From: Flavobacterium sp. 102
GTDB lineage: Bacteria; Bacteroidota; Bacteroidia; Flavobacteriales; Flavobacteriaceae
NCBI RefSeq assembly: GCF_003634615.1
Contig: NZ_RBKX01000001.1
Coordinates: 620,001-684,000 of the forward strand
DNA: 64,000 bases
Direction of reading: 5' to 3'
Shown here in pieces: positions 16,544 through 25,684 of the stretch. Positions within the stretch are counted from its first letter, which is position 1. Each line of letters begins with the position of its first letter. Both the position numbers and the translations under genes were made by a program. Under the pieces are notes generated by a model that did no database searches, had not been told where the DNA came from, and was given only the letters and a program-made list of their open reading frames with translations.

Positions 16544-17836
16544 CTAAGCATTCATCAAACTCTCAATTTCCTCCACCTCAATCGGAATATTTCGCATCAA
16601 GTTAAACGGTTCTCCGGTTGACTGAATCACGACATCATCTTCCAATCGGATGCCGAAACCTTCTGCCGGAATATAAATTCCAGGTTCTACGGTGAACACC
16701 ATATTGGCTTGCATAGCTTCGTGCAACAATCCGTAATCGTGCGTGTCTAATCCCATGTGGTGTGACGTTCCGTGCATGAAATATTTTTTATATGCCGGCC
16801 AATCCGGATTTTCGTTTTGTACATCGGCTTTGTCGATTAGACCTAACCCAAGCAATTCCGAAGTCATGATTTTGCCAACCTCAACGTGGTATTGTTTCCA
16901 ATAATTGCCGGTCACCAACATTTTAGTCGCTTCGTTTTTTACTCGTAACACCGCATTGTAAACTGCTTTTTGTCGGTCACTGAATTTCCCCGAAACCGGA
17001 ATCGTTCTGGTCATATCGCTGGAGTAATTGGCGTATTCCGCACCAACGTCCAACAGCAATAAATCGCCTGCTTTACATTGTTGGTTGTTTTCAATATAAT
17101 GCAATACATTGGCATTGTTTCCCGAAGCGATGATTGGCGTATAGGCGAATCCTTTGGAACGATTTCTGAGGAACTCGTGAGCGAATTCGGCTTCGATTTC
17201 GTATTCCATTACGTTAGGTTTGGTAAAGTTTAGCACTCTACGGAACCCTTTCTCAGTAATGTCACAAGCGGTTTGGATTAAATCCAATTCTTCGCTTTCT
17301 TTTACCGAACGCAATCTTTGTAAAATTGGGTTTGATTTTTCGACTTTGTGCGCCGGATAGTTTTCTTTCCACCATTTGACAAAACGCGCTTCACGAGTTT
17401 CAGTTTCAATACTCGCACGGTAATGCTCATTGGTGTTGATGTACATCGTTTCGGCATAGGTCATCACTTCTTTCAGAGTCTTGTGAAAATCCTGTAACCA
17501 AATCACCGATTTGATTCCGGACACTTCAAATGCTCTGTCTTTCGTCAACTTCTCGCCTTCCCAAATCGCAATGTGTTCATTGGTTTCTTTTAGAAATAAA
17601 ATTTGTTTCAAATGTTCGTAAGGCGCATCCGGAAAAAGCAATAAGATGCTTTCTTCTTGGTCAACACCCGACAAGTAAAAAATATCTCTGTGCTGTGCAA
17701 AAGGTAAAGAACTATCGGCAGAAACCGGATAGATGTCATTTGAATTAAAAACAGCCACGCTGTTCGGTTTCATTTGTGCCGTGAATTTGGCCCTGTTTTT
17801 TACAAACAAATCGCGGTCTATTTGATGGTATTTCAT
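16544..17836 (-). CDS. pepP: Xaa-Pro aminopeptidase (aminopeptidase P)
   Basis: A dinuclear-metal M24 peptidase that removes N-terminal residues preceding proline. The N-terminal creatinase-like domain is followed by the pita-bread domain. All five metal ligands are visible: Asp263 and Asp274 (LLLDVGAEYANYSSDMTRT), His359 or His360 (HGTSHHMGLDTHD), Glu384 (TVEPGIY) and Glu399 (IRLEDD). The 430-residue length is typical. There is no signal peptide, so it is cytoplasmic. Confidence 0.92.
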   Translation of the reverse strand: MKYHQIDRDLFVKNRAKFTAQMKPNSVAVFNSNDIYPVSADSSLPFAQHRDIFYLSGVDQEESILLLFPDAPYEHLKQILFLKETNEHIAIWEGEKLTKDRAFEVSGIKSVIWLQDFHKTLKEVMTYAETMYINTNEHYRASIETETREARFVKWWKENYPAHKVEKSNPILQRLRSVKESEELDLIQTACDITEKGFRRVLNFTKPNVMEYEIEAEFAHEFLRNRSKGFAYTPIIASGNNANVLHYIENNQQCKAGDLLLLDVGAEYANYSSDMTRTIPVSGKFSDRQKAVYNAVLRVKNEATKMLVTGNYWKQYHVEVGKIMTSELLGLGLIDKADVQNENPDWPAYKKYFMHGTSHHMGLDTHDYGLLHEAMQANMVFTVEPGIYIPAEGFGIRLEDDVVIQSTGEPFNLMRNIPIEVEEIESLMNA

Positions 17837-17837
17837 G

Positions 17838-17880
17838 TCTAGATTATTGGATTATTGGATTGTTAGACTTCTTAGATTTA
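17838..17880. repeat. AGATTATTGGATT-type short tandem repeat
   Basis: Degenerate units AGATTATTGG, ATTATTGG and ATTGTTAGAC stand directly upstream of pepP. A related run occurs at 57255-57290 between accB and accC, so this is another dispersed low-complexity family. Confidence 0.5.
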
Positions 17881-17929
17881 GTTTACCAAAATTACGGATT
17901 CCTCTAAAGCGATAAGTAGCCAAATGGCG

Positions 17930-18535
17930 TTATTTTTTGTTAACCGATGTTTTTCGAATGCGACTCATGTGGCGATTGGAAATACCGAGGAAAGAAGCCA
18001 AATAATGCAGCGGCACTTCTTGCAAAAGTTTGGGTTCAGTGACTAATAATTTTTTGTAGCGTTCTTCCGGCGTTAACGTCAGTAAATCGATGCGATAATC
18101 GTCAATCAAAATGATCTGTCTTTCGATTAAATTGTAATAAAATTGATGAAACGCTTGGTTATTGGCTAACAAATAGTTGAAAGACTCTAAATCAATTACC
18201 CAAAGTTGGCAATCGACTAGTGCTTTAATGCTTTTTCTGGACGGAATTGTATTGAGGAAACTATTTAAAGACGATGTAACCGAATTTCGCATGGCTAAAT
18301 AGGTGGTTTTCTCTTCATCATCAACTAAAATGGCGTGTTGCAAAATGCCACTTTCAACATAACAGAAATAAGGGCAAACTTGGTTTTCATCGACTAAAAA
18401 TTGGTTCTTTTTTAAAGACAAAATCTTGAAGTGATTGGCAATTTCGGTCAGTGATTGTTCCAAATGCTTATCTGAATCATTCATAAAATGACGCAAATAA
18501 TCTAAAAAAGCCGAATTATTGTTTTGAGTTTTCAT
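17930..18535 (-). CDS. Crp/Fnr-family transcriptional regulator
   Basis: About 201 residues from ATG 18535. An upstream in-frame ATG at 18571 would add 12 hydrophobic residues and is less likely. The N-terminal cyclic-nucleotide-binding fold is recognisable (KKNQFLVDENQVCPYFCYVESGIL). The C-terminal winged helix ends in VPLHYLASFLGISNRHMSRIRK, the usual recognition helix of the Bacteroidota Crp-like proteins, which generally do not bind cAMP. No Fnr-type cysteine cluster is seen. It is divergent from the ChaN-like gene; an inverted repeat TTATTC-N10-GAATAA at 18578-18599 between them could be its site. Confidence 0.85.
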   Translation of the reverse strand: MKTQNNNSAFLDYLRHFMNDSDKHLEQSLTEIANHFKILSLKKNQFLVDENQVCPYFCYVESGILQHAILVDDEEKTTYLAMRNSVTSSLNSFLNTIPSRKSIKALVDCQLWVIDLESFNYLLANNQAFHQFYYNLIERQIILIDDYRIDLLTLTPEERYKKLLVTEPKLLQEVPLHYLASFLGISNRHMSRIRKTSVNKK

Positions 18536-18619
18536 AAGTATTGAGAACAAAAATATTCTTTTTTGGGACACATTTTTTTATTCAACGATTAATGAATAAT
18601 TTTAAGCAAAATTAATACC

Positions 18620-19471
18620 ATGAAAAAGGTTACGTTATTCATCGCATTTTTGATATGTTTTGGACTTAATGCTCAGGACAAAAAGGCTTATCAGTTATTT
18701 GACAAGAAAGGCAAAAAGACGACTTATGCCAAACTTCTGAAGGCTGCCGAAAAATCGCAAGTGGTTTTGTTTGGCGAATACCATAATAATTCAGTGGTGC
18801 ATTGGTTACAATTGGAACTAACGAAAGATTTAGCTGTAAAAAAGCCGCTAGTTCTTGGTGCAGAAATGATTGAAGCCGACAATCAGGCGCCATTAGACCA
18901 ATATTTGAAAGGAGAAATTAACCAAAAGCAATTGGATACGACTGCCCGACTTTGGCCCAATTATAAAACTGATTATAAACCTTTGGTTGATTTTGCTAAG
19001 GAAAACAAATTGCCTTTTATCGCCACAAATATTCCCCGAAGATATGCGGCTGCGGTTTCTAAAAAAGGATTTGACGCTTTAGAAACATTGACTGCTGAAG
19101 AAAAAGCATGGATTGCACCTTTGCCAATCGCTTATGATGAAAATTTGCCGGGTTATGTCAACATGATGAAAATGATGGGCGATCATGCGAGTCCGAATAT
19201 GCCGAAAGCGCAAGCCAGTAAAGATGCGACGATGGCTTATTTTATCGAAAAGAATTTAAAAGACGGAAGTATTTTCATTCACTACAACGGCACTTATCAT
19301 TCCGACAATTTTGAAGGCATCAATTGGTATCTGAAAAAAAACACGCCAAATCTGCAAATAATCACCATTGCTACATTGGAACAAAAAGATTTAGAAAAAA
19401 TAATGCCCGAAGATTATAATAAAGCAGACTATATTCTCGTTATAGATGAAGATGTAACAAAAACACATTAA
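18620..19471 (+). CDS. ChaN-like haem-binding/iron-regulated protein
   Basis: A 283-residue exported protein of the ChaN (Cofac_haem_bdg) family, whose members bind haem at the membrane and are tied to iron uptake. A signal peptide ends at GLNAQ. The family motif VVLFGEYHNNSVVHWLQLEL lies at about residues 49-68, and GAEMIEADNQ follows. IFIHYNGTYHSDNFEGINWYL is the conserved C-terminal part. No lipobox Cys is present, so it is periplasmic rather than a lipoprotein here. The iron or haem role is known for the family but inferred for this gene. Confidence 0.82.
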   Translation: MKKVTLFIAFLICFGLNAQDKKAYQLFDKKGKKTTYAKLLKAAEKSQVVLFGEYHNNSVVHWLQLELTKDLAVKKPLVLGAEMIEADNQAPLDQYLKGEINQKQLDTTARLWPNYKTDYKPLVDFAKENKLPFIATNIPRRYAAAVSKKGFDALETLTAEEKAWIAPLPIAYDENLPGYVNMMKMMGDHASPNMPKAQASKDATMAYFIEKNLKDGSIFIHYNGTYHSDNFEGINWYLKKNTPNLQIITIATLEQKDLEKIMPEDYNKADYILVIDEDVTKTH

Positions 19472-19556
19472 CATCGTCTTAACATAATCAATCAAAAATC
19501 AATCATCCAAAGCGCAGCCAAATTGTTTGCAGTGTAGCGGAAAAAATCAAAACCCA

Positions 19557-20426
19557 ATGAAAAAAGCATATATCCTTTTACTCTTCCTGATCGCCGCGCT
19601 GCCGTTCTTTTCGTGCAGCAGTGATAATGCACCTGAAGAACCGATGTTGATTATCAAATTCCAATTTGATGAAAATCAGGCTCGATTGAATAATTTAGGG
19701 CAACCTTCAACCGTTGCAGCAGGAAATGCCGCTCAATCACCAATTTTCAATACTATTTCGGCTCATTACATGGAATTGGCTCCAAATGCTTTCACACAAA
19801 TTGGTCAAGGAACGATTATTTATCATGCGCCTGAAACCAATTTAGGAGGTGCTTCGGCCATCGATTTTGATCAATCTAAAATAGTAGCCGAAGGTGAAAC
19901 TTTCCTAAAAATCCCTTTGAGTGAAATCGCTTCCGGCAGTTATGAATGGATGCGTGTTTCTTTGTCTTATCAGAATTACCAAATCAATATACGACACCAA
20001 AATATTGATTATACCGGAACTTTAGCCAGTTTTGTTGGATACAATACTTACATAAGCGAATTTAATATTGGCAATAACATTTTTCAAGTCGATGGCAACA
20101 GAACTCAGGGTTACTGGGCATTTGGCTTAAACAACCAACCTTATTCTTCGTCTGGCCAAGCACCCGCTAATGCCACTACAGTTCCAAATCCTATTGCAAC
20201 AACTTCGCCTATTCCACAAGGTTCTTGTGTGGTTACCGGAAGATTTGCTTCCAATTTGGTTATCAATGGAAACGAAACAGATGATATTGTGATTACTCTT
20301 TCGTTGTCAATTAACAACAGTTTTGAGTGGCACGAAGTTACCGCTGACGGAAAATTTGAACCTTCTATTGGCGAAAATGTTGTCGACATGGGATTAAGAG
20401 GTTTGATTCCGAGTTATGTTAGATAG
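19557..20426 (+). CDS. hypothetical lipoprotein
   Basis: A 289-residue protein from ATG 19557 with a clear lipoprotein signal: MKKAYILLLF and a lipobox at LPFFSCSS (Cys19). The mature part is rich in beta-prone, Asn/Gln-containing segments. It has no motif I recognise, and nothing resembling a catalytic site. It follows the ChaN-like gene by 85 bp with no terminator between them and may be co-transcribed. It is likely displayed in the outer membrane or periplasm. Confidence 0.7.
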   Translation: MKKAYILLLFLIAALPFFSCSSDNAPEEPMLIIKFQFDENQARLNNLGQPSTVAAGNAAQSPIFNTISAHYMELAPNAFTQIGQGTIIYHAPETNLGGASAIDFDQSKIVAEGETFLKIPLSEIASGSYEWMRVSLSYQNYQINIRHQNIDYTGTLASFVGYNTYISEFNIGNNIFQVDGNRTQGYWAFGLNNQPYSSSGQAPANATTVPNPIATTSPIPQGSCVVTGRFASNLVINGNETDDIVITLSLSINNSFEWHEVTADGKFEPSIGENVVDMGLRGLIPSYVR

Positions 20427-20525
20427 TTTTGTTTAATTTTTTTGACCAAAAAAAGCCATTTAAACAATTGAAAATCAACAAGTGTTAATCTCACTTTAAA
20501 TTCATTATAAATTAGAGCGAAAAGG

Positions 20526-20556
20526 TTGTAGTTAATACCAAATAGGTGTATTTTTG
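20526..20556 (+). promoter_or_regulatory. Promoter of the sdhCAB operon
   Basis: TTG at 20526-20528, a 20-bp spacer and TATTTTTG at 20549-20556 stand 32 bp before the sdhC start. The promoter position supports the start at 20588 over the upstream in-frame codon at 20546. Confidence 0.7.
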
Positions 20557-20587
20557 TGTGATTTTTTTAAACAAATTATACACAATT

Positions 20588-21427
20588 ATGGCAAAATCTG
20601 CACTTTTAAAGTCATCCTTAGCAAAAAAATATTGGATGGCTCTTACAGGTTTATTTTTATGCTTGTTTTTAGCAGGTCACTTAGCAGGAAATCTTCAATT
20701 AATTTTTAGCGATGCTTCAGCGTTCAACAAGTATGCGTTGTTCATGACCTCTAATCCGGCAGTAAAACTTCTTTCTTATCTAACCTACATTTCAATTCTT
20801 TTCCATGCAGTCGATGGATTTTTATTGACTTATCAAAATGTAAAAGCAAGACCTATTGGCTATGCCAAAAACAATCCTTCCAAAAACAGTAGTTTTTCTT
20901 CAAGAAACATGGCCGTTTTGGGAACCTTGATTTTGGTTTTTATTGTAACACACATGGTTAACTTTTGGGCGGTGATGCATTTTGATGAAAAAATGCCATT
21001 GCAAACCGTCACTGTGGATCAAATGGGTCAAAAGATGGATTACTACATCACTACTGATAACGGAAAGTTTTTTCCAACAGATTCAATTCAATTGAAACAA
21101 ATGGGATTAGAAATCAGAAACAGAACAGAATTTTATAATACCCAAGCTGGTGTAAAAATGGGTGAAGGTTATAAAGATTTACATAAAATCACGGTGGCTT
21201 TCTTCAAAGACGCTAAAACCGGTTTAATCGCAACAATACTTTATGTTTTGGCGATGTTTGTTTTGGCTTTCCACTTACTTCACGGTTTCCAAAGTGCTTT
21301 TCAATCACTAGGTTTAAACAATCCAAAGTACACACCGGTCATCAAAGGTTTCGGAGCTGCTTTCGCGATTATTGTTCCGCTTTTATTTGCTACAATTCCG
21401 GTTTACATTCACTTTTTTCTAAAATAA
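20588..21427 (+). CDS. sdhC: succinate dehydrogenase cytochrome b subunit
   Basis: A 279-residue membrane anchor of the B-type succinate:quinone oxidoreductase, a single-polypeptide diheme cytochrome b of about five helices. Helix 1 is KKYWMALTGLFLCLFLAGHLAGN, with a haem-ligand type His. Further His residues sit in helices ending ILFHAVDGF, IVTHMVNFW and FHLLHGFQSAF. The order C-A-B matches Bacteroidota and epsilonproteobacterial operons. It passes electrons between SdhB and menaquinone. Confidence 0.93.
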   Translation: MAKSALLKSSLAKKYWMALTGLFLCLFLAGHLAGNLQLIFSDASAFNKYALFMTSNPAVKLLSYLTYISILFHAVDGFLLTYQNVKARPIGYAKNNPSKNSSFSSRNMAVLGTLILVFIVTHMVNFWAVMHFDEKMPLQTVTVDQMGQKMDYYITTDNGKFFPTDSIQLKQMGLEIRNRTEFYNTQAGVKMGEGYKDLHKITVAFFKDAKTGLIATILYVLAMFVLAFHLLHGFQSAFQSLGLNNPKYTPVIKGFGAAFAIIVPLLFATIPVYIHFFLK

Positions 21428-21445
21428 TCAACATCAGTATAAATC

Positions 21446-23455
21446 ATGAAGTTAGATTCTAAAATACCAGAAGGTTCTATTTCAGAGAAATGGACTAACC
21501 ATAAAAACCACTTAAAATTAGTTGCTCCAAATAACCGTCCGAAAATCGATGTAATCGTTGTTGGAACCGGATTAGCCGGTGCTTCTGCCGCAGCTTCTTT
21601 AGGAGAAATGGGATACAATGTAAAAGCATTTTGTTTCCAAGATTCCCCAAGAAGAGCACACTCAATCGCTGCTCAAGGAGGAATCAATGCTGCCAAAAAT
21701 TACCAAAACGACGGCGACAGTACTTACCGATTATTTTACGACACGATTAAAGGTGGTGATTACAGAGCTCGTGAAGCCAATGTTCACCGTTTGGCGGAAG
21801 TTTCTGCCAATATCATTGACCAATGTGTAGCACAAGGTGTTCCTTTTGCCCGTGATTACGGCGGAATGTTGGACAACCGTTCCTTTGGCGGAACACAAGT
21901 TCAACGTACGTTTTATGCTGCAGGACAAACCGGACAACAACTATTGTTAGGTGCTTATTCTGCTTTGTCTAGACAAATTGGCGTTGGTAATGTTGAAATG
22001 TTCAACCGTCACGAAATGTTAGACTTGGTAAAAGTTGACGGAAAAGCACGCGGCATCATCGCTCGTAACTTGGTTACCGGAGAATTAGAAAGACATTCGG
22101 CACACGCCGTAATTATAGCAACCGGCGGTTATGGAAATGTATATTTCCTTTCTACCAATGCGATGGGTTCAAACGTAACAGCGGGTTGGAAAATTCACAA
22201 AAGAGGTGCGTTATTCGCGAATCCTTGTTTTGTGCAAATTCACCCAACTTGTATTCCGGTTCATGGTGTAAACCAATCAAAACTGACTTTGATGTCGGAA
22301 TCGTTGCGTAACTCCGGTAGAATTTGGGTACCAAAGAAAAAAGAAGATGCAGAAGCGATTCGTGCCGGAAAACTAAAACCAACCCAACTTAAAGAAGAAG
22401 ACAGAGACTATTTCTTAGAAAGACGTTATCCGGCGTTTGGTAATTTGGTTCCTCGTGACGTAGCTTCTAGAGCTGCCAAAGAGCGTTGTGATGAAGGTCA
22501 CGGCATTGAAGCTAACGACACTAACGAAGGTGTTTACTTAGATTTCTCTACCGAGATTCAAACCAAAGGTCGCCAAGCGGCTTATTCTCAAGGAAATCAC
22601 AATCCGTCAGCAGAAGAAGTGACTAAATTGGGTAAAAAATGGTTGGAAGAAAAATATGGTAACCTTTTCGCGATGTATGAAAAAATCACAGACGAGAATC
22701 CATACGAAACGCCAATGAAAATTTATCCGGCAGTTCACTATACTATGGGTGGCGTTTGGGTAGATTATAATTTACAATCAACAATCCCTGGTTGTTTCGT
22801 TGCCGGTGAGGCTAATTTCTCTGACCACGGAGCAAACAGACTAGGAGCTTCAGCTTTGATGCAAGGCTTAGCTGATGGTTATTTTGTATTGCCTTACACC
22901 GTTTCGAATTATTTAACAGACGAAATCAGAACCGGAAAAATTTCAACTGATTCTCCTGAATTCATTGAAGCGGAAAACAGCGTAAAAGATACAATCGATA
23001 AATTCTTAAACAATAATGGTTCTAAATCGGTAGACCATTTCCACAAACGTTTAGGTTTGATCATGTGGAATAAAGTCGGAATGGCCCGCAACGAAAAAGG
23101 TTTGCAAGAAGCTATCCGAGAAATCGCCGCCTTGAAAGAAGAATTCTATAGAGACGTTTATGTTCCGGGAAGTTCTGACGAATTAAACCCAGAATTAGAG
23201 AAAGCACTTCGCGTAGCCGACTTTATTGATTTAGGTCAATTAATGGCGATGGACGCCTTACAACGCAAAGAATCTTGTGGTGGTCACTTCCGTGAAGAAT
23301 ACCAAGATTCAGAAGGAGAAACGCTTCGTGATGATGAAAATTTTGCGTTTGTTGGTGCCTGGGAATACATGGGTTATGACATCAGCCAAGAAATTCTGAA
23401 CAAAGAAGAATTGAAATACGAGTTTATCAAAATTGCAGCTAGAAATTATAAGTAA
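21446..23455 (+). CDS. sdhA: succinate dehydrogenase/fumarate reductase flavoprotein subunit
   Basis: A 669-residue catalytic subunit that oxidises succinate to fumarate in the TCA cycle. The FAD dinucleotide fold is [22 protein letters not shown]. The His in [16 protein letters not shown] is the covalent FAD site. HPTCIPVHG and [21 protein letters not shown] are typical active-site and C-terminal flavin segments. It lies 18 bp after sdhC. Downstream, a four-helix-bundle gene separates it from sdhB. Confidence 0.95.
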   Translation: MKLDSKIPEGSISEKWTNHKNHLKLVAPNNRPKIDVIVVGTGLAGASAAASLGEMGYNVKAFCFQDSPRRAHSIAAQGGINAAKNYQNDGDSTYRLFYDTIKGGDYRAREANVHRLAEVSANIIDQCVAQGVPFARDYGGMLDNRSFGGTQVQRTFYAAGQTGQQLLLGAYSALSRQIGVGNVEMFNRHEMLDLVKVDGKARGIIARNLVTGELERHSAHAVIIATGGYGNVYFLSTNAMGSNVTAGWKIHKRGALFANPCFVQIHPTCIPVHGVNQSKLTLMSESLRNSGRIWVPKKKEDAEAIRAGKLKPTQLKEEDRDYFLERRYPAFGNLVPRDVASRAAKERCDEGHGIEANDTNEGVYLDFSTEIQTKGRQAAYSQGNHNPSAEEVTKLGKKWLEEKYGNLFAMYEKITDENPYETPMKIYPAVHYTMGGVWVDYNLQSTIPGCFVAGEANFSDHGANRLGASALMQGLADGYFVLPYTVSNYLTDEIRTGKISTDSPEFIEAENSVKDTIDKFLNNNGSKSVDHFHKRLGLIMWNKVGMARNEKGLQEAIREIAALKEEFYRDVYVPGSSDELNPELEKALRVADFIDLGQLMAMDALQRKESCGGHFREEYQDSEGETLRDDENFAFVGAWEYMGYDISQEILNKEELKYEFIKIAARNYK

Positions 23456-23458
23456 TTA

Positions 23459-23473
23459 GGCATCAGGCAATAG
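23459..23473. repeat. GGCA(A/T)(T/C)AG repeat on the left flank of the four-helix gene
   Basis: GGCATCAGGCAATAG consists of two tandem octamers. The octamer GGCAATAG is inverted as CTATTGCC at 23862-23869 on the other side of the gene. Confidence 0.6.
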
Positions 23474-23476
23474 TTG

Positions 23477-23851
23477 ATGAGTGAAATAAAATCATATAAA
23501 GATTTAATAATTTGGCAAAAAGGAATTGATATTGCCATTAATTTATATGAATTAGTTGAAGATTTTCCAAAAGAAGAACTTTACGCTTTAACAAGCCAAG
23601 TAAAAAGAGCTTGTATTTCAATTTCTTCAAATATAGCTGAAGGATATGGTAGAAGTTCAACTCAAAGTTATATTCATTTTGTAAGTATTTCAAGAGGTTC
23701 TTTGTTTGAGTTAGAAACCCAACTGATAGTTGCCAAAAGATTAAAATTCATTAAAAATGAAACTTTATTTTCTGAATTAATGAATCAAATTACAGAAGAA
23801 AGTAAAATGCTAAATTCTTTTATAAACAAATTAGAGTCAAGTAAACAATAA
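23477..23851 (+). CDS. four helix bundle protein (S23-like)
   Basis: A 124-residue protein from ATG 23477, of the family first named for ORFs inside 23S rRNA intervening sequences. Diagnostic segments are SYKDLIIWQKGIDIAINLYELVEDFPKEELYALTSQVKRACISISSNIAEGYGR and RGSLFELETQLIVAKRL. Members fold as pentameric four-helix bundles of unknown function. Here it interrupts sdhA and sdhB and is bracketed by short inverted GGCAATAG/CTATTGCC repeats, suggesting insertion into the operon. The frame is intact and should be co-transcribed with sdh. Confidence 0.9.
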   Translation: MSEIKSYKDLIIWQKGIDIAINLYELVEDFPKEELYALTSQVKRACISISSNIAEGYGRSSTQSYIHFVSISRGSLFELETQLIVAKRLKFIKNETLFSELMNQITEESKMLNSFINKLESSKQ

Positions 23852-23855
23852 CTAC

Positions 23856-23884
23856 TAATGCCTATTGCCTTTTGGCTAATGGCT
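23856..23884. repeat. CTAATGCCTATTGCC repeat on the right flank of the four-helix gene
   Basis: Reverse complements of the GGCA-NN-AG octamers on the left flank (CTATTGCC exact, CTAATGCC 7/8), followed by TTTTGGCTAATGGC. Together they frame the inserted gene. Confidence 0.6.
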
Positions 23885-23896
23885 AAAATAAACATT

Positions 23897-24658
23897 ATGA
23901 GTGCAGCAAAAAACATCAATATAACCCTTAAAATTTGGCGTCAAAAAAACGCTAAAGCCAAAGGTCAAATAGAAACTTATAAATTAGATAATGTTTCTAC
24001 TGCAAGTTCATTTTTGGAAATGTTAGACCAATTGAACGAGCAATTAATCAACACCAAAAAAGAACCGGTGGCTTTTGACCACGATTGTCGCGAAGGAATT
24101 TGCGGGATGTGTTCGTTATACATCAACGGTAGAGCGCACGGTCCGGATACCGGAACAACAACTTGTCAGTTGCACATGCGTAAATTCAACGACGGCGATA
24201 CCATTTACATCGAGCCATGGAGAAGTAAAGCTTTCCCTGTAGTAAAAGATTTAGTAGTGGACAGAAGTTCTTTTGACAGAATCCAACAAGCCGGTGGTTT
24301 CGTTTCGGTAAATACTTCCGGAAGAACGATTGATGCTAATGCCACTCCGGTTCCAAAACACGACGCCGACAGGGCTTTTGAAGCCGCTGCTTGTATTGGT
24401 TGTGGCGCTTGTGTCGCAACTTGTAAAAACGGCTCGGCTATGTTATTTGTGGGTGCCAAAGTATCGCAATATGCTTTGTTACCACAAGGAAAAGTAGAAG
24501 CAACCCAACGTGTATTAAATATGGTGCGTCAAATGGACGAAGAAGGATTTGGAAACTGTACCAATACGGGTGCTTGCGAAGTAGAATGTCCGAAAGGCAT
24601 TTCGTTAGAAAACATCGCTCGCATGAACAGAGAATATTTAAAAGCGAGTATAATATAA
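23897..24658 (+). CDS. sdhB: succinate dehydrogenase iron-sulfur subunit
   Basis: A 253-residue electron-transfer subunit. The [2Fe-2S] ligands are Cys64, Cys69, Cys72 and Cys90. The [4Fe-4S] and [3Fe-4S] clusters are served by Cys166, 169, 172 and 176 and by Cys221, 227 and 231. The start is taken at ATG 23897 ([15 protein letters not shown]). The in-frame codon at 23858 would translate the flanking repeat and is rejected. It is separated from sdhA by about 440 bp containing the four-helix-bundle gene, and is followed by a dispersed repeat and a terminator. Confidence 0.94.
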   Translation: MSAAKNINITLKIWRQKNAKAKGQIETYKLDNVSTASSFLEMLDQLNEQLINTKKEPVAFDHDCREGICGMCSLYINGRAHGPDTGTTTCQLHMRKFNDGDTIYIEPWRSKAFPVVKDLVVDRSSFDRIQQAGGFVSVNTSGRTIDANATPVPKHDADRAFEAAACIGCGACVATCKNGSAMLFVGAKVSQYALLPQGKVEATQRVLNMVRQMDEEGFGNCTNTGACEVECPKGISLENIARMNREYLKASII

Positions 24659-24668
24659 TTTCATATTG

Positions 24669-24716
24669 TCACCCTGAGCAGCTTATGCTGAGCGTAGACG
24701 AAGTACAGTCGAAGGG
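24669..24716. repeat. CCCTGAGC...GTCGAAGGG dispersed intergenic repeat
   Basis: CCCTGAGCAGCTTATGCTGAGC can fold on itself and is followed by AGACGAAGTACAGTCGAAGGG. From general experience, elements of this wording (CCCTGAGC...GTCGAAGGG) are common in intergenic regions of Bacteroidota. Confidence 0.6.
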
Positions 24717-24719
24717 CAA

Positions 24720-24751
24720 AACGCATTCAAATCAATGAATGCGTTTTTTTT
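24720..24751 (+). terminator. Rho-independent terminator of the sdh operon
   Basis: AACGCATTC and GAATGCGTT form a 9-bp stem followed by eight T residues. Confidence 0.88.
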
Positions 24752-24807
24752 ATACCATAAAATCAAATCAAGTATATTTACAGTAACAAACTTTGACTTT
24801 AATTCGC

Positions 24808-25644
24808 ATGAAAAAATTTCTCTTTTCATTGTTACTGCTTTTGGTTTTTGGAAATCCAATTTTGGCCCAAAAACTAAAGTTAATGACTTACAATATAAGA
24901 TTAGATGTCGCTTCTGATGGTGAAAATGCATGGCCGAATCGCAAAGATTATTGGGCTTCACAAGTTACTTTTAACGAACCGGATATTTTCGGAATTCAAG
25001 AAGCTTTACCTCATCAAGTGACAGATATTGCAACTCTGCTACCAAATTACAGTTATGTCGGCATTGGCAGAGATGGTGTTGGTAAAGGAGAATCATCCAA
25101 TGTTTTTTATAAAAAAGACCGTTTCAAAGTCTTGCAAGAAAACACTTTTTGGCTTTCAGAAACGCCTGATAAAATTTCCAAAGGTTGGGATGCTGCACTC
25201 AATCGTGTTTGCACTTATGCTTTGTTAAAAGACAGCAAAACCAAACAAACTTTTTGGATTTTCAATACCCATCTAGACCACATGGGTGAATTGGCAAGAA
25301 CCAATTCTATCCTTTTGATTCTTTCTAAAATGAAGGAACTTAATACCGAAAATTACCCTATCTTTTTCATGGGCGATTTCAATTCGGAACCAACAGAAGA
25401 ACGAATTGTCAACCTGAAAAAAGAAATGCTTGACAGCCGAGATATTTCAGAAGAAAAACCTTTTGGACCAATCGGAACGTTCAATGGTTTTAAATACAAC
25501 GAAAACGTAACCAAACGCATTGACTATATCTTTTTATCCAAAGAGAATCCGTTTAAAGTAAAAAAGTATGCCGTTTTAAGTGATTCCAAAGACTTAAAAT
25601 ATCCGTCAGATCATTTACCGGTTTATATCGAACTCAAGATTTAA
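24808..25644 (+). CDS. exported endonuclease/exonuclease/phosphatase family protein
   Basis: A 278-residue protein from ATG 24808 with a signal peptide ending PILAQ. The EEP fold is clear: MTYNIRLD, FGIQEAL with the metal Glu, NTHLDHMGELAR, MGDFNSEP, and the catalytic pair in RIDYIFLS and YPSDHLPVYIEL. Exported members next to glycan enzymes are usually phosphodiesterases or phosphatases rather than DNases. The next gene is a secreted GH92 mannosidase, so a phosphorylated glycan substrate is possible, but that is inference. Confidence 0.87.
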   Translation: MKKFLFSLLLLLVFGNPILAQKLKLMTYNIRLDVASDGENAWPNRKDYWASQVTFNEPDIFGIQEALPHQVTDIATLLPNYSYVGIGRDGVGKGESSNVFYKKDRFKVLQENTFWLSETPDKISKGWDAALNRVCTYALLKDSKTKQTFWIFNTHLDHMGELARTNSILLILSKMKELNTENYPIFFMGDFNSEPTEERIVNLKKEMLDSRDISEEKPFGPIGTFNGFKYNENVTKRIDYIFLSKENPFKVKKYAVLSDSKDLKYPSDHLPVYIELKI

Positions 25645-25684
25645 TTAAAAGCATTTTTATATATTTCGCATAACAAACAACGCA

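Noticed and set aside
23858..23896. Upstream in-frame start for sdhB
   Set aside because: It would translate the CTATTGCC flanking repeat; ATG 23897 gives the normal SdhB N-terminus.
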